DNA of 64,000 bases from Parastagonospora avenae f. sp. tritici 18332-5 (lineage: Eukaryota; Ascomycota; Dothideomycetes; Pleosporales; Phaeosphaeriaceae): assembly GCA_022559985.1 (NCBI GenBank), contig JAFJTR010000100.1, positions 40,638 through 104,637 on the forward strand, in the 5' to 3' direction. Under the pieces are notes generated by a model. It was given only the letters and a program-made list of their open reading frames with translations, searched no databases and had not been told where the DNA came from. Position 1 is the stretch's first letter; each line of letters begins with the position of its first letter. Shown piece by piece: positions 33,663 through 45,123 of this stretch. Made by a program: the position numbers and the translations under genes.

Positions 33663-36286
33663 ATGGCGGAGCTCGCAGGAAGTATCATCGGCATTGTATC
33701 GGCCGGCACCAAGGTCGCCCTTGTGCTGTCCCAACTCGCTTCTGATATCGGTTCAGCCGGCCAAGAAGCCCGGATGATCAGCAGTGAGATACGCACATTT
33801 TGCACAATACTGAACACTCTCAAGGATACCATGGACAAGATTAACGATTCGAGCTACTATGCTCACTGTTCCGACATGGTTCGCGACATGACCACTGCGA
33901 GCGTGGACATGTTTACCGAAGTCTTGAATGCGGCAGAAACTCTACGAAGCATGACCAAAGGAAAAGATGGGAGAGATGGGAAGTTCAAATTCGTCAGTCG
34001 AGTCAATTGGGTAATCTTTCAAAAGCCAAAGATAGTTGTTTTGAGGGCTGCGATTGAAGCGTACAAGTCAAACATCGCCTTGATGCTAGGTACGATCAAC
34101 ACCGTCGAGAAGGTTGCAAGAAGGACGTGCGTACAGCTGCTTTGATCCCTTGCAACATGCTCACATAAGTAGATCCATTCCACAACACAACGGTAACGTC
34201 GCCGAGGACGATCAAGAGCGGGCCACTCTCCAAAGCCTTGAGCTGGACCATCGCACTTCCCTGATCAGCCTGGAGCAAGCTGAGCGACAGTACGAGGAGC
34301 TCTCTCTGCAGTATTCAGCAGAAGATTCCGATTTTCCCGCAGAGTATGCTTGGCTTGATACCATCATGGACACCAACGTCGTTGTCAGCAAGGATTCATT
34401 CTCCTGTAATGTATCACAACATGCAACAATACTACAGATTGCACGGATGGAAGTGAACTCTATAAGAGATAGTCTCACGCGAAGCTCGTGGGGAGAGGAC
34501 AGTCTGCAGGATCAAGTTGTTCGACACAGCCAAAGGCTTTCGAAATTAATGGAAGAAGACCATCGGAGGCTATCACAGCGCTGGTCGGCCTTAATGCTTT
34601 CAAATTATGATGGCTCTGACACATCGTTGCATGGCGAAGGCTTCCTTGGTCCGGCAGTTGAAGTCAGCGATGAGCCAGTGCCACCAGGAGCCCATATTAC
34701 GTTCACCATGCCTGGACAAGAAGCCACCTACATGCAGTTCAAAGTATGGCTTTTGAAGCAACCCTGGAGTTTACAAGACCAGATCCTAGAAGCTCTCAGG
34801 TCGGAACTTTTCTCAGATCGGCTTTCGAAAGACCAAGCTAGCGCTCTCGACTCGGTCTTGGCGCAATCTGGAGGTAGGCCAAACGGCTTCGATGATGCCA
34901 CTCCACTGGACTTGGAGCTGGGAAGCCCCTCTAAGGCGAAACTTCACGCTATCTCAGAAGAGGGTAAAATCGAACATGTGGCTAGAGTGGATAGTCAAGA
35001 AGACAATGTCGCAGAAAGTGAGCTTTCCGACACTATATCGCTGACGAAAGCCAACATTGTCAATGTTCCTTCCGAGATTGTGCAGGCCTGCATTCGGAAG
35101 CGCACGCAGACGCTAGATCTGAGCTGGAATTTCATCCGGACTGTGCCACAGAGCATGGGTCTATGCACAAGCCTCCGCCGTCTAGATCTTGGATACAATC
35201 ATCTCCAGACCATCCCACAGCCACTTCTTTTTCTAAAGTCTCTTGTAGCGCTAGACTTGAGGGGAAACATGCTATGTGCCATACCAAGCGCGATAACACG
35301 TTTGGCGGCACTACAGTCTTTGCTCCTCTCCGACAACAGGATCCAGGGTTTGCCACTGGCTATTGGTGGAATGAAAACGCTACAGATCTTAGAGCTACCG
35401 AGAAATCCTCTTGTCTTTCCGTCGGCAAACGCTTTCTTTGACATGCGCCGCTCGCTCCCTCGCGACATGTCACTCGATCAGCGACAATGCGATACAATCG
35501 ATACCGCACGACTCAAGTCTTATCTGAAGTGCTATCCTGCTGATGATATGACGGGTACGTATGGTAAGTCAATACTTTCGCCCTTGGCTATATTTCAACC
35601 TGTGTACAACCTAAGGTATCAGCTAAAAAAGCGTAGCTCAAGCCATTGCAGGCAACCTCTCCGAAGACGCCCTTCGAGTCCAACTTAGAATACAGGCGAG
35701 ATCAATGGCGCGTTACAAAACCATTGGTGACATATGCGATAGCAACAAAGATGCCACGAGCTCGGACGAAGCCATGTCATTCAGTCAGAACGACGATCCG
35801 CATGGAGGCTTACTGAACCTTGAAGATATTGACCACACACTCGGGGTAGATGCACTATTGAGTCCGCGCATTATGGTGGATACCGTGAAAGGAGCTTCCG
35901 CGTCGTATTCTTTGAAGAGACACGATATGTATGACCACAGAAGGTCACGGTCGCACGAGGTGTCGAGCAACAGAGGTACGATGCTGTCTACCAGATTGAC
36001 GGTTAGCAGAAGGTTGCAAGGACACAACGTCAGTCCCGAAGTCGCTAGCAGGAGTACTAAAGTAACAGAAGACGATGCGGACTCATCGTGGGCTTCGTTC
36101 TCCAAGACCATACCAGAGGTGATGCTCCAGAAGCGAGATACTGATTGGCGGAGCGGTCCAATGACGGCGCCCATGGACGGGATGCATACACCAGCCAGTT
36201 CTCCCAATGAATCGACAACTAGACCGGAGTCATATTCTGGCCAAACGCCCCGAAAGGAAAAGCGGTATTCCATGATGTTTGCCTGA
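33663..36286 (+). CDS. fungal-N (STAND-type N-terminal) domain protein with leucine-rich repeats
   Basis: Exons: 33663-34126, 34173-35563, 35637-36286 (acceptor at 35652 is an equally in-frame alternative); 834 aa. The N-terminus MAELAGSIIGIVSAGTKVALVLSQLA with helical continuation to about 150 matches the fungal N-terminal domain found on NLR/STAND proteins. A central helical, Ser/Glu-rich region follows. At about 447-580 there are five or so leucine-rich repeats of the pattern LDLSWNFIRTVPQSM, LDLGYNHLQTIPQPL, LDLRGNMLCAIPSAI, LLLSDNRIQGLPLAI, LELPRNPLVFPSA. No P-loop or NACHT/NB-ARC domain is visible. The C-terminal 215 residues are low-complexity Ser/Arg/Thr. Role unknown; surveillance or scaffold by analogy. 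The frame starts 9 codons earlier at 33636, but family proteins start MAELAG. Confidence 0.85.
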
Positions 36287-36456
36287 GCGAAATACACATT
36301 GTATGTGACCATCAGTAGTATCGCAAAGAGGGGCCTGGATAAATGCAATAATGCCATTGACCAGAGACTGATGAATGATAAGCCGTGTTCGGGACATACA
36401 TGGAGTCTATGTTATATTATGCTCTGACCCATCGCTCTATGCTCATCTGAGAACAT
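36287..36456. terminator. convergent 3' ends (LRR gene / MFS gene)
   Basis: 170 bp between converging stop codons; no gene. Confidence 0.4.
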
Positions 36457-38157
36457 TCATTCATCCTTCGTGAACGCAGACTGCTGTCGCCATTTCTCGC
36501 CGTAACGTAAAATCAATATAGGGATCGTTGCAAGAACCAAGCTCAGCGCACCAAGGCAAGTAAAACCCCAACCGTATCCAAGAAGCTCGACCAAAGGAGC
36601 TGTCGTGAGCGGTAGAAAAGTGCCCGCTAGACATCTCGTGACAATAACGCCTGTCATCGCGGACGCAGAGAAAAGACCAAATGCATCCACGATGTATGCC
36701 TGAAGCGGAATGATGGTTAGAAGGATTGAAAAGTCCAACAGACCGGCCGCTGCGAGAAGCAGCGGTACCGGGAGTCGAAGTTGAGCTATCCATCCGTACG
36801 CAGTGATAAACAGGGGAAGCGCCAGGCCGCCGAGCATCGCCAGAGGAAGTCGATACTCCGGCTTACCCTTCGCGTCGTCAGATCCACGGAGCTTAACATA
36901 GATCCTGTCGAGACCGAAGTGGCAGAAAATGACAGCCAGAAAAGAGCCGAAACCTGTGAAAGTGGTGAGTAATTTGTGACGACAAGCCTCCTTTCAGACT
37001 TACTCATCGACAGGAAGGCAGATCCAACCTGTGCGGGTGCAAACCCATACTCTTCCTCCAAGACTTCGGGTAACGAGATACACATGACGTAAAAGTAGCT
37101 GAATGCGATAGATGCAAAAAGCGACAGCAGCATCAAAACGCTTGATCCGAAGAGCACCGAAAACGGGCGGGTGGCGGAGTGCCAAATCTTCAACGCACCT
37201 TCCCGCTTGCTAGTGGTCTTGAGGACTTCGAATTCGCCGCTTTCCTGCTGTATTCTCTTCACCCTGCGCCGCAGAATGGCCATCTTGTACGTCTCTTGGA
37301 AGCAGGTGAGAAACAAGATCTCGCACAAAATAGCCAAGCCAGCCGCCATGTACATCACCTGTCTCCATCCGAGAGTCTGCGCGATTGCACCACTGATTGC
37401 CGGGGCAATAGCGCCTCCGATGAGCGGTGCAAGCATGATTAGACTCATTGCGCTCCCTCTCTTCTCGCTCTCGAACATATCGCCGATGATCGCCGGGTTG
37501 AGTACGTTAGCGGCAACAGCAATGCCCGTCAGCATACGTGCTGCAATGAAGAGTTTGGAAGATTGCGACTTGGCGGCGACAAGAGTAAAAATAATGAAAA
37601 AGACGTTGCATCCATGCATGACGGGAGCACGACCGACGACTTCGGACAGTGGGGCGTTCAGAAGAGGTCCAGCGGCCTCGCCCAACTCCCAGATGGTCAC
37701 CAATAGTGCTGATGTCGATGAGGAAGAAGAATGGCCATCGAGATCCTCGACGATTCGGTTCGCAATGGGTACGACACCGATGCATGTAAAAGTTCTGCTC
37801 TTGCGTTAGCTTTGGTGCTTCAAAAAGATCGCATTCTCTTCAAGTAAAGACTGAAATGGGACGCGATGCCGCGCGATTGATGCACACCACACAAAGAGAA
37901 GGAACATTGAAGAAGAAGAAGAACATCGAAAGATGAGAGGTAGCGACGAGATTCATGTAATCAAGAAAGACAACCGGAACATACACTGTAAACGCCATGC
38001 TCGCAAGCAACAGTACGATGCACCATTTGAATGCAGGACTCCAGTTCCTCGGGTCCTCAGGGTCCATGGGCTCGAAATCCAGAATGACTTCATCATGCTT
38101 AGTATGGTCTTCGGTGATTTGCCTCAGCAAAGGCTGTTCTTCGTCCGGAATCGACAT
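36457..38157 (-). CDS. MFS multidrug-type transporter (DHA1 family)
   Basis: Proton-coupled exporter, substrate unknown. Exons: 37985-38157, 37004-37794, 36457-36953; 1461 nt, 486 aa. The N-terminal tail DEEQPLLRQ and DPEDPRNWSPAFKW is typical of fungal DHA1 proteins. The exon join gives AFTVTFTCIGVVPIANRIV. The signature VTIWELGEAAGPLLNAPLSEVVGRAPVMHG matches the loop 2-3 MFS motif. Membrane helices continue with MLTGIAVAANVLNPAIIGDMFESEKRGSAM, ISGAIAQTLGWRQVMYMAAG and a C-terminal half ending GEKWRQQSAFTKDE. Intron 1 is 190 bp and contains an odd AAGAAGAAGAAG tract at 37908-37919. Confidence 0.88.
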
Positions 38158-39139
38158 GGTAACGAAATTCCAATTGGAAGTGAGTGGTGGTGAAATGAGG
38201 GTGGAGTACCAGAGTTAAATATGTATAATCGGAACTTTTTTTTCGACTCATTGCCTGTCCTTGCCATAGGTGGATAAGCGGCGCCCTTGTCTACCACGCC
38301 CTACATGGCACTAGCGCAAAGACAGCTTTATCAGCACGCGCTTACTACCCCACCATGACCGATCAAGCTTATGATTGTTGGTCAATATCACTTTACATTC
38401 TAGATTTTGTTCTACATTCTTGCTTCGATCAGAGAAAGTGCAACAACTACGAACGAGCTGGTGACGACAGAGAATTTCGATGCTGCGTAACATGAATGCT
38501 TCTAATCCGACCGTTTATAGCCGAGGTGGGTCTTGTTGGAGCCGACGACTCACGCCATCATTCCTTGAAGTTATGGTGCGATGAAGGCCGAATGCGCGCG
38601 GTCTTTTTCAGATGCAAACTTCAAGCACATATCTGATGATCAGCAAAATTTCGCCTTGTGTTTCTAGCTATCAGCAGTCCGCTCTTTCAACTCTCCGCTT
38701 GCAGGATGGCAGGTTATCGAATATGGAGGCAAACGGAACAGCGGCACCTCATAGCCTGAAGCATTTACACCGTGTAATCAGGATTTGATCATAATAGCAA
38801 GACTGCGGGTACAGGTCCATGCCATTAGATGCGCTACTTGCGTTTGCACTTTAATCAAAATGAAGAACACTAAATCATGGTTCGATTCGCAGGCGAACGA
38901 TATTCGATTTTTTTTAATGAAGCACCTCACGTCAGTATGGGCTACGACGTGCTATCACCTTCGTCTTTCCGTCTTCTTGCGAGACCGCCATCTCCAGTAC
39001 GCGCATCAATCACCCCGGAGGCGCCCAAGTCAAGTTGCAGTGGCGGACTCTGGGCTTCCACATTGACGTACGCTCCCTTGGTTTCAACACGCCGAAGTTC
39101 GACATCAGAATTTCCGTCATCACTAATTGGGCTCTGTGT
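38158..39139. other. intergenic with MITE-like copy
   Basis: 982 bp: MFS promoter side, then a MITE-like element at 38751-38822. Overlapping ORFs at 38785-39158 have no features and are rejected. Confidence 0.5.
38751..38822. repeat. MITE-like inverted-repeat element, decayed
   Basis: Starts ATAGCCTGAAGCATTTACACCG; interior GATCATAATAGCAAG aligns with GATCGTAACAGTAAG of the 17580 copy; right end GCGGGTACAGGTCCATGC aligns with CCGTGTATTGCTCCAGGC. Confidence 0.6.
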
Positions 39140-41391
39140 TCAGTTCATACCGTCCTGAATCCCTTCTAGTTCAACCAGTCCATCAATGTGCCGCAACGCA
39201 TCATAATCCTTTGCATTTACTGGACCTATCGGAGGCAATAGTCCTTCATTGCCAAGATTTGCTCCAATTCGAGCTATTGCCATAGCATCCAGAGCTCCGG
39301 ACCACGTGGGGACGTGGTAGATGTAGTAAGCAAGATACGCAAGGCCAAGGAGCTGCAGTGCTATCACAAGAGACAACGTTATGACTACAGCCTTGTCTAG
39401 CACAGGCTTCTGCACCGTCATACCTGGCGAGGAACGAATTATACGACCCTCATATCCTTGGTCGGTTTCATCTCTTGCGGCCACATCCAGCGAGTAAAAG
39501 GTCAGGAGTGCTCGATTAGCAGCGAACAGACTGACTTGTAATAGAGATTCGACCGTCTCCATAACGTTCCTGTCCACATGGCGTTGAATCGGGGCAAAGC
39601 TCCTGATCCATGCGTGTATGACTCCTAACCAGTCGGATTGCCGTGTTTCGAGCCCACGAAGAATGTTTTCATGGTTCAATCGGCAAAACTCGGATGCGCG
39701 GTGATTGGAATAACTTGAACGGACGAGACCAAAAGGCATTCCTGCACAAGGCTGATGCCATGATACCGTAGTTCGGTCTTTCGCAGATTCCCAGGTCATG
39801 TTTGCGGTATAGACCACTGCGTTGTGGATCCATGACGTGTTTCCAAAAAGCGCGATTGCAGAGGTAGTCAGTGGTCCTGATACTCGCCATTCGCCGGACA
39901 GACTAGCTCCGTGAAAGAATGGCTGAGGACGGTCTTCTCCTTCATAATCATCCCTGAACTAATTAGCGAGGATGAGGAACAGCTTCGGCTTGCGTACATC
40001 TCTGATGGTATGAATCCGTTGTAGTAATCTGTCTCGACCCAGTCGTTGGAATGCTCTTCCATTTGGTCGCGACTCGGCCACTGCGTCAGCAACGGACTGT
40101 AGGTATTGTTGTTGTATAAGTTGCCCAATTCGAAATAGGCTCGCGGCGTTCTTGCTTAGCATCGGATTGTCGCGTTGACGGGTATTTGCCCCTCGGTAGG
40201 ATTTGCGATGCTCACATCACCGTCCCATAGATCCAGATAGAGTTCCTCGGTAATGTCTTGTCGGTTCCGTGACTTTGTCCATTGGAAGACGCCAATTTCG
40301 CCAGGCACACAGACTCGGATGCTGGTTTCTTTCGATTTTCTCATATCGGTAAAGAAGGGCAATTTTCCTGGACAATTGGATGGGAAAGACGTGCGTTCGA
40401 TCGATTTGCACTGCACGGAGGAGTTGAATCTCATGGCGTGTTGACGCAGCACGCCAGTAGTCGAATTAGTGGGAATTGCTGCGACGAAGAATTGCGGCAT
40501 CTCAAATTCATTGTGTGGGTTGGTAAAGCCTGAAAGCCGGGGCTTTAGCGATCTGTAGTATGTTTGCTCGTTCGACTTAGACACCTTCCATGCATCTGCT
40601 GGCATTCTGTCGTTCCACAAGTTGGGCTGCTCTGCATCAAGAGTGACAGATGCAAGATCGGATCCCAAACGCTGCAAGAACGGTGAGTGGTATATGAGCG
40701 CCATTCGTGCTGGCTCGATGTCGACGCCAATCGGTTGATGGGCTGGTGGATAATTGCCTTCGCAATGTGTTGCATTGGGAGACATGTACTGATATCCAAC
40801 ATCCCTACATGTCGTGACGGCAGTTCCTCCCATGTGGACCAGAATTTGGTAAAGTGGTTGCTGGAGTGCGCCAAGGAGGATCAAACAGACCGCAGGAAAA
40901 AGAAATGAACCTGCCCATTTCACACCTGGGGTAGATTCATTTGGTTTTGATCGCATCGACCGATACATTGTAGCAGCATTGGTCCAACCTCGATCAGCGA
41001 GCGCAAACAAATCTTGCACACTGAGAAATTGTCCAGAGCCAGTCCGTTGGCAAAACACCACTGCTGCTTGAGTAAGCAAGGTAGAAAGAACTGGGATGGT
41101 AATCAACCCAGCTATGGAGTTGAGGATATCGACGGCATTCTTCCAGCTATTTAGGCTGCGCAACTCGCTGTCAGAGAAGCCCTCCTAGTAGATGTACGAC
41201 GATGCATTGATCGGCCTCTGCGCAAGGATGCAGGTCAAAATCCACGGTAGAGTTATAAGCGGGACATAGAAGATGAGTAGCCAGAAAGTCCGCGAGCGAC
41301 GCTTCAATGGCTGTGAATTTCGAGTTTCGAGATTGTTGAAGAACGTATCAGCGCTGTTGCTTCCGGTCATCCATCGGTTGTGTTCCACCAT
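39140..41391 (-). pseudogene. fungal multi-TM membrane protein gene broken by two nonsense codons
   Basis: One long frame 39998-41391 plus exon 39140-39953 (44-bp intron, GTACGC, GCTAAT, TTCAG) encodes 735 codons, interrupted by TAG at 41185-41187 (IYxEGFSD) and TAA at 40156-40158 (IRCxARTPRAYF). Otherwise no frameshift: 2208 nt. Both are explained by CAG-to-TAG and CAA-to-TAA. The N-terminus MVEHNRWMTGS leads to a membrane helix (TFWLLIFYVPLITLPWILTCILA), helices VDILNSIAGLITIPVLSTLLTQAAVVF and SFLFPAVCLILLGALQQPL, a long Cys/Asn-rich outer region with several N-glycosylation sites, and a C-terminal helix VVITLSLVIALQLLGLAYLAYYIY. This layout occurs in unnamed fungal proteins; function unknown. 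Confidence 0.75.
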
Positions 41392-42031
41392 TCCGAGGTT
41401 TAGCCCAGGTGAAGAAATCGCAACTCCGCGATCTCAGTCCACTGGATAAACATTAATTTTATCACAAAATTTTAATCCTTCGAGAATCCTTGTACGTCTT
41501 AGTCTCACCGAGGCTCTAATCCCAATATCCGACTTGGCGATTAGGCCTCCCAACTAGGCGTTTGAAGAGCCTCAAAATGTGCAGAAATTATACCGGTCCT
41601 ATGGTTCCAGCGCATGCAGTAGGAGTTAAGGCAGACTTCCCAGGGGCTTCGATCCTAGTCTTCTTCCGCACTTGCGAGGCTGTGGCACTGGTCTGGATGC
41701 TCTAACGTCGGTCACTGCGTAGCGAGACACACTGCGTGACGAGACACCACAGACACTCCCTAACATAACAAACTCAACAACAGGTCAGAAGAATAAACAT
41801 TCTCGAAATAGCAGCCTCACGATCTGAAGCTTATTACTTCTAGATATCTCATAGAAACAAGTTATAAGTTAGCAGTTTTTCTACGATGTTTCGGTTCAGC
41901 TTCTTCTGCAACATGAGAGCATAGTAACATTCAACATGATCTTTTGAACCGCCATGATTCAGACGAAAGTATTATTCTTGATAGCTTTAAATTACTAGTA
42001 AATTCATTAACAAGGCACAACATGGACTTCT
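41392..42031. other. intergenic
   Basis: 640 bp, AT-rich in parts (41445-41475, 41870-42010). Nothing recognised. Confidence 0.5.
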
Positions 42032-44008
42032 CTAAGCCCCAATGGCCTGAGGATGCCAGAAAACGCTTTGTGGATCAACCTGCTTCTTCAACGCTGCCAG
42101 TCGCGAGTAAACCGCATCTCCATAGTACAGCTTGTGCGCCGTCGCAGCATCATAACTCGGATCCACATAGTTCAAATACGCGCCAAAGTTGGTCTGCGGC
42201 TGCGCGTTGATAATGGCGCTGTTGATGCCATTGATAAAGTCGACCGAGTTGCCGCCATAGCCCCAATTCTGCAGCACCCAGAGACTGTCGCGGTCGTTAT
42301 AGGCAGCGAAGTTGGTGTCCTTGGAGTTGATGACGCTGCCTGGACCGCCGTAGAGGTTGATGATGATGTAGTACTCTGTGCCATCGGCGGTCTTTAGATA
42401 ATCGTACAGAGCGTTCATGGTGTTGGAGGCGAGGCCGTCTGATTCGGGCACTGTCATGGACTTTGCGAAGAAGTCGTCGTGTACGTCATAGCCGGTGACG
42501 GGAGTCTTGAGGGTGCTTTCGCCTGATAGCTTGACAAGGTAGTCGTACCAGGTCATCGACTCGACGGTTGCGGTCGAGGAGGGAAGGCCGCGGAGAAGCT
42601 CGTCTTTGACTTTCGAATTGAATTCTGCAACGCTGCCAAAGTAGGCTCCGCTAAGACTGAATGTGCCGTATCCATCGAGGTAGATACCAAAAGAAATTTT
42701 GTCGTCGACTACTGAAGCGTTTTTGGCGACGTCCTGAAGATGAAGGAAGGTGTTTGTGAATTTGGCTTTTGAATCAAACACGCCCTGGAAGGGGAACGCG
42801 AAGTAGGTGATGCTTGCTGGTGCTGGGCGAGTTTGCAAATAGAACGTGGTAACGATACCGAAAGAATCAGCAGCACCACGGACAGCCCAGAAGATGTCGG
42901 GATAGGCCGTTGATGTTGCCTTGATGAGTGTACCGTTTGCGAGGACGACATCGGCCGCGACAACCTGGTCCATGGCAAGACCGTAGTTGCGTGAAGTGGG
43001 GCCGTAGCCACCGTGTGTGTAGTGGCCTCCAATGCCAACGCCAGGGCAAGTACCATGAGAAACAGACGCCTTGCCTTGGTTCCAGAGGGCATCCGCAAGG
43101 TTACCAAGACGAACACCTCCGCCGACTGTGGCAATGCCGGAAGACGCGTCAAGCTGAACTGTCTGTAGTGACTGGAGGTTAATGCTCATGGAGCCGTCCT
43201 TGCCACCCAATCCGGTACTCGAATACGAATGTCCACCAGACTTTGCCTGAACTTTGAGGCCAGAGTTTCCTGCACAAACCACAGCATCTTGGACGTGTTG
43301 GTTGGTCGTTGGGAGTACAACTACCGCTGGGATGAACGAAAGGCGCGTGTTGTAAGGCTCGATCAGATCGGCAAACTCAGCATCTGATGTCATCTTATAC
43401 GGCACAATTTTGTCATTCAGACATTGCAGAGCTGACGAAGCGCCGGAAGCAGAAGGTGGCGTAGCTGGGAGTGTCGAGCTTGGCGCGGTTGTTCCTTCAC
43501 ATTTTCCGAACCCTGCTTGACATGACGAGGCCCCACAGTATGCTGAAGTACTACCACACCAGCCACTCTTGGAGCAGCAGTCTCCAAATTCGGATCCTAG
43601 ACAAGTTGCTCCGCCGTTTGAGCTACCACACGTAGCGTCTGTAGAGACTTTGTTTGTCGGTGTGGAAGCCGCAGCAGCCGATGATCGAGTCGAGGTGCGG
43701 CCGGTAAGAGTCAAGCTAGCACGCTTCGTCGTAGAGCCGGAATTGCTACTGTTGCATGTCCCGAATTGGGACTGGCATGATGAACCGCAGTGGTCGATTG
43801 ACGAACCACACTTGAATCCACAGTCAGCAAGTTATTAGTGTCTCGAAGTGGTTCAGCTTACCCAGCCATACTGACTACAGCAGTCACCAAAGCCGCTGCC
43901 TTTGCACGTTATGCTGGTTGATCCACCGCATGAACCATCTGATGACACTTTTTGGGCCTGGGCAAGACCAAGGGAAAAAAGCCCAGCTGCGAGCGTGAGG
44001 TACTTCAT
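42032..44008 (-). CDS. secreted chito-oligosaccharide oxidase-like flavoenzyme (AA7) with two CBM18 domains
   Basis: Exons 43862-44008 and 42032-43810; 1926 nt, 641 aa. Signal peptide MKYLTLAAGLFSLGLAQA. The first hevein-type chitin-binding domain spans the intron: CGGSTSITCKGSGFGDCC, SQYGW|CGSSIDHCGSSC. The second is CLGSEFGDCCSKSGWC, GSTSAYCGASSCQAGFGKC near 95-135. The FAD_binding_4 domain has VVVLPTTNQHVQDAVVCA, the His-flavin site KSGGHSYS near 241 and the Cys-flavin site HGTCPGVGIGGH near 304, so bicovalent FAD is expected. The BBE domain at the end reads FGAYLNYVDPSYDAA and KLYYGDAVYSRLAALK. Family members oxidise C1 of oligosaccharides and release H2O2; chitin fragments as substrate are inferred from the CBM18 pair. 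Confidence 0.9.
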
Positions 44009-45123
44009 AGTAGGGGTGATGTTTAAAGGCTTTTGGGTTGTAGTGTGTTAGGTTGTCCTATTAATAAAGTCCGAATGGAAGGAGCGAGCCGGAACTGTGA
44101 TGATGACCGTGAACGAATGAACGTGTCAGTCTACCTTGGGCACAAAAAGCGAATGACAAGACGATGAAACAACATCTGAAGTGGACGATGTATCTTCATC
44201 AAGCCCCGGAGACATCGCTTTACTTAAGCTTACCGGCAATTCCTAGCAGCTGCTTCGTTCCTGCGTCGGAATCCCATTATTCGGCGGTACCCTGTCCTTG
44301 TGTAGATCGTCCCACATATGTTTCCGCATTTATATCCTAATACGGGCTGATTGAATCATTGCAAGCACGGTACGAGGTCTTCGTGCGACTCAGCACGCTT
44401 AAGACGCATGGCAGCGTTACATTGTGACAACACAAGAGGCTTGCGGGTTCGCGCGATGGCGTTTTGTGCGGAGGAGTGACGTTTTTATCCTCGGTGACGG
44501 TGCTTCGTCGACCGAGGTGTCGAGGTGTAAGCAACTAGCGGATGTCGCCTCCACAGCAAATAACCGTAGCTTCATGCCCTCCGTGAGCTTTTCAGAGGTC
44601 GAAACAAGAAGCCTATCAACGTTCAGTACGCATCTTCTAGCGTGGGTTTGACACTGCCGCTATTCCGCTAAACGACGTTGAGCGAGTCAAGCAGCTATAT
44701 TTAGATAGCATGGTAAGGATAGGAGAAGGGTGAACCCTCGAGATTCTGGACACTTGCCACCCGAAAACTATTCAGCTTGTCAAATGATGACATCGGAAAA
44801 GAGACGCAATGACCAGCCTGAGCTACGTCCATCTACATCACTTCCGACCTTTGCGTCCATCAGCCAATGCAGCCATAACATGATCGCAGTTCGCACATGC
44901 ACCAATTTATCAAATTGCCAAAGATTGTGGATCCATTATTTATTATCGTCAATTATAACTGCGCACCGGACAAGCCGTCCTTTAACCTGTCGACCGAACA
45001 TGATTGTGGCAATCGTGATACCTGACAATTATTGCACACACTCCGACGCGAGAGAGTCCGAGTGGGCATGTGAATGATCATTGAAAATGAAATACTCAGC
45101 AGCGACCGCCAAGGAAGCGACGC
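44009..45123. other. intergenic, AA7 promoter side
   Basis: 1115 bp. ORFs at 44337-45077 lack features. Nothing else recognised. Confidence 0.5.
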
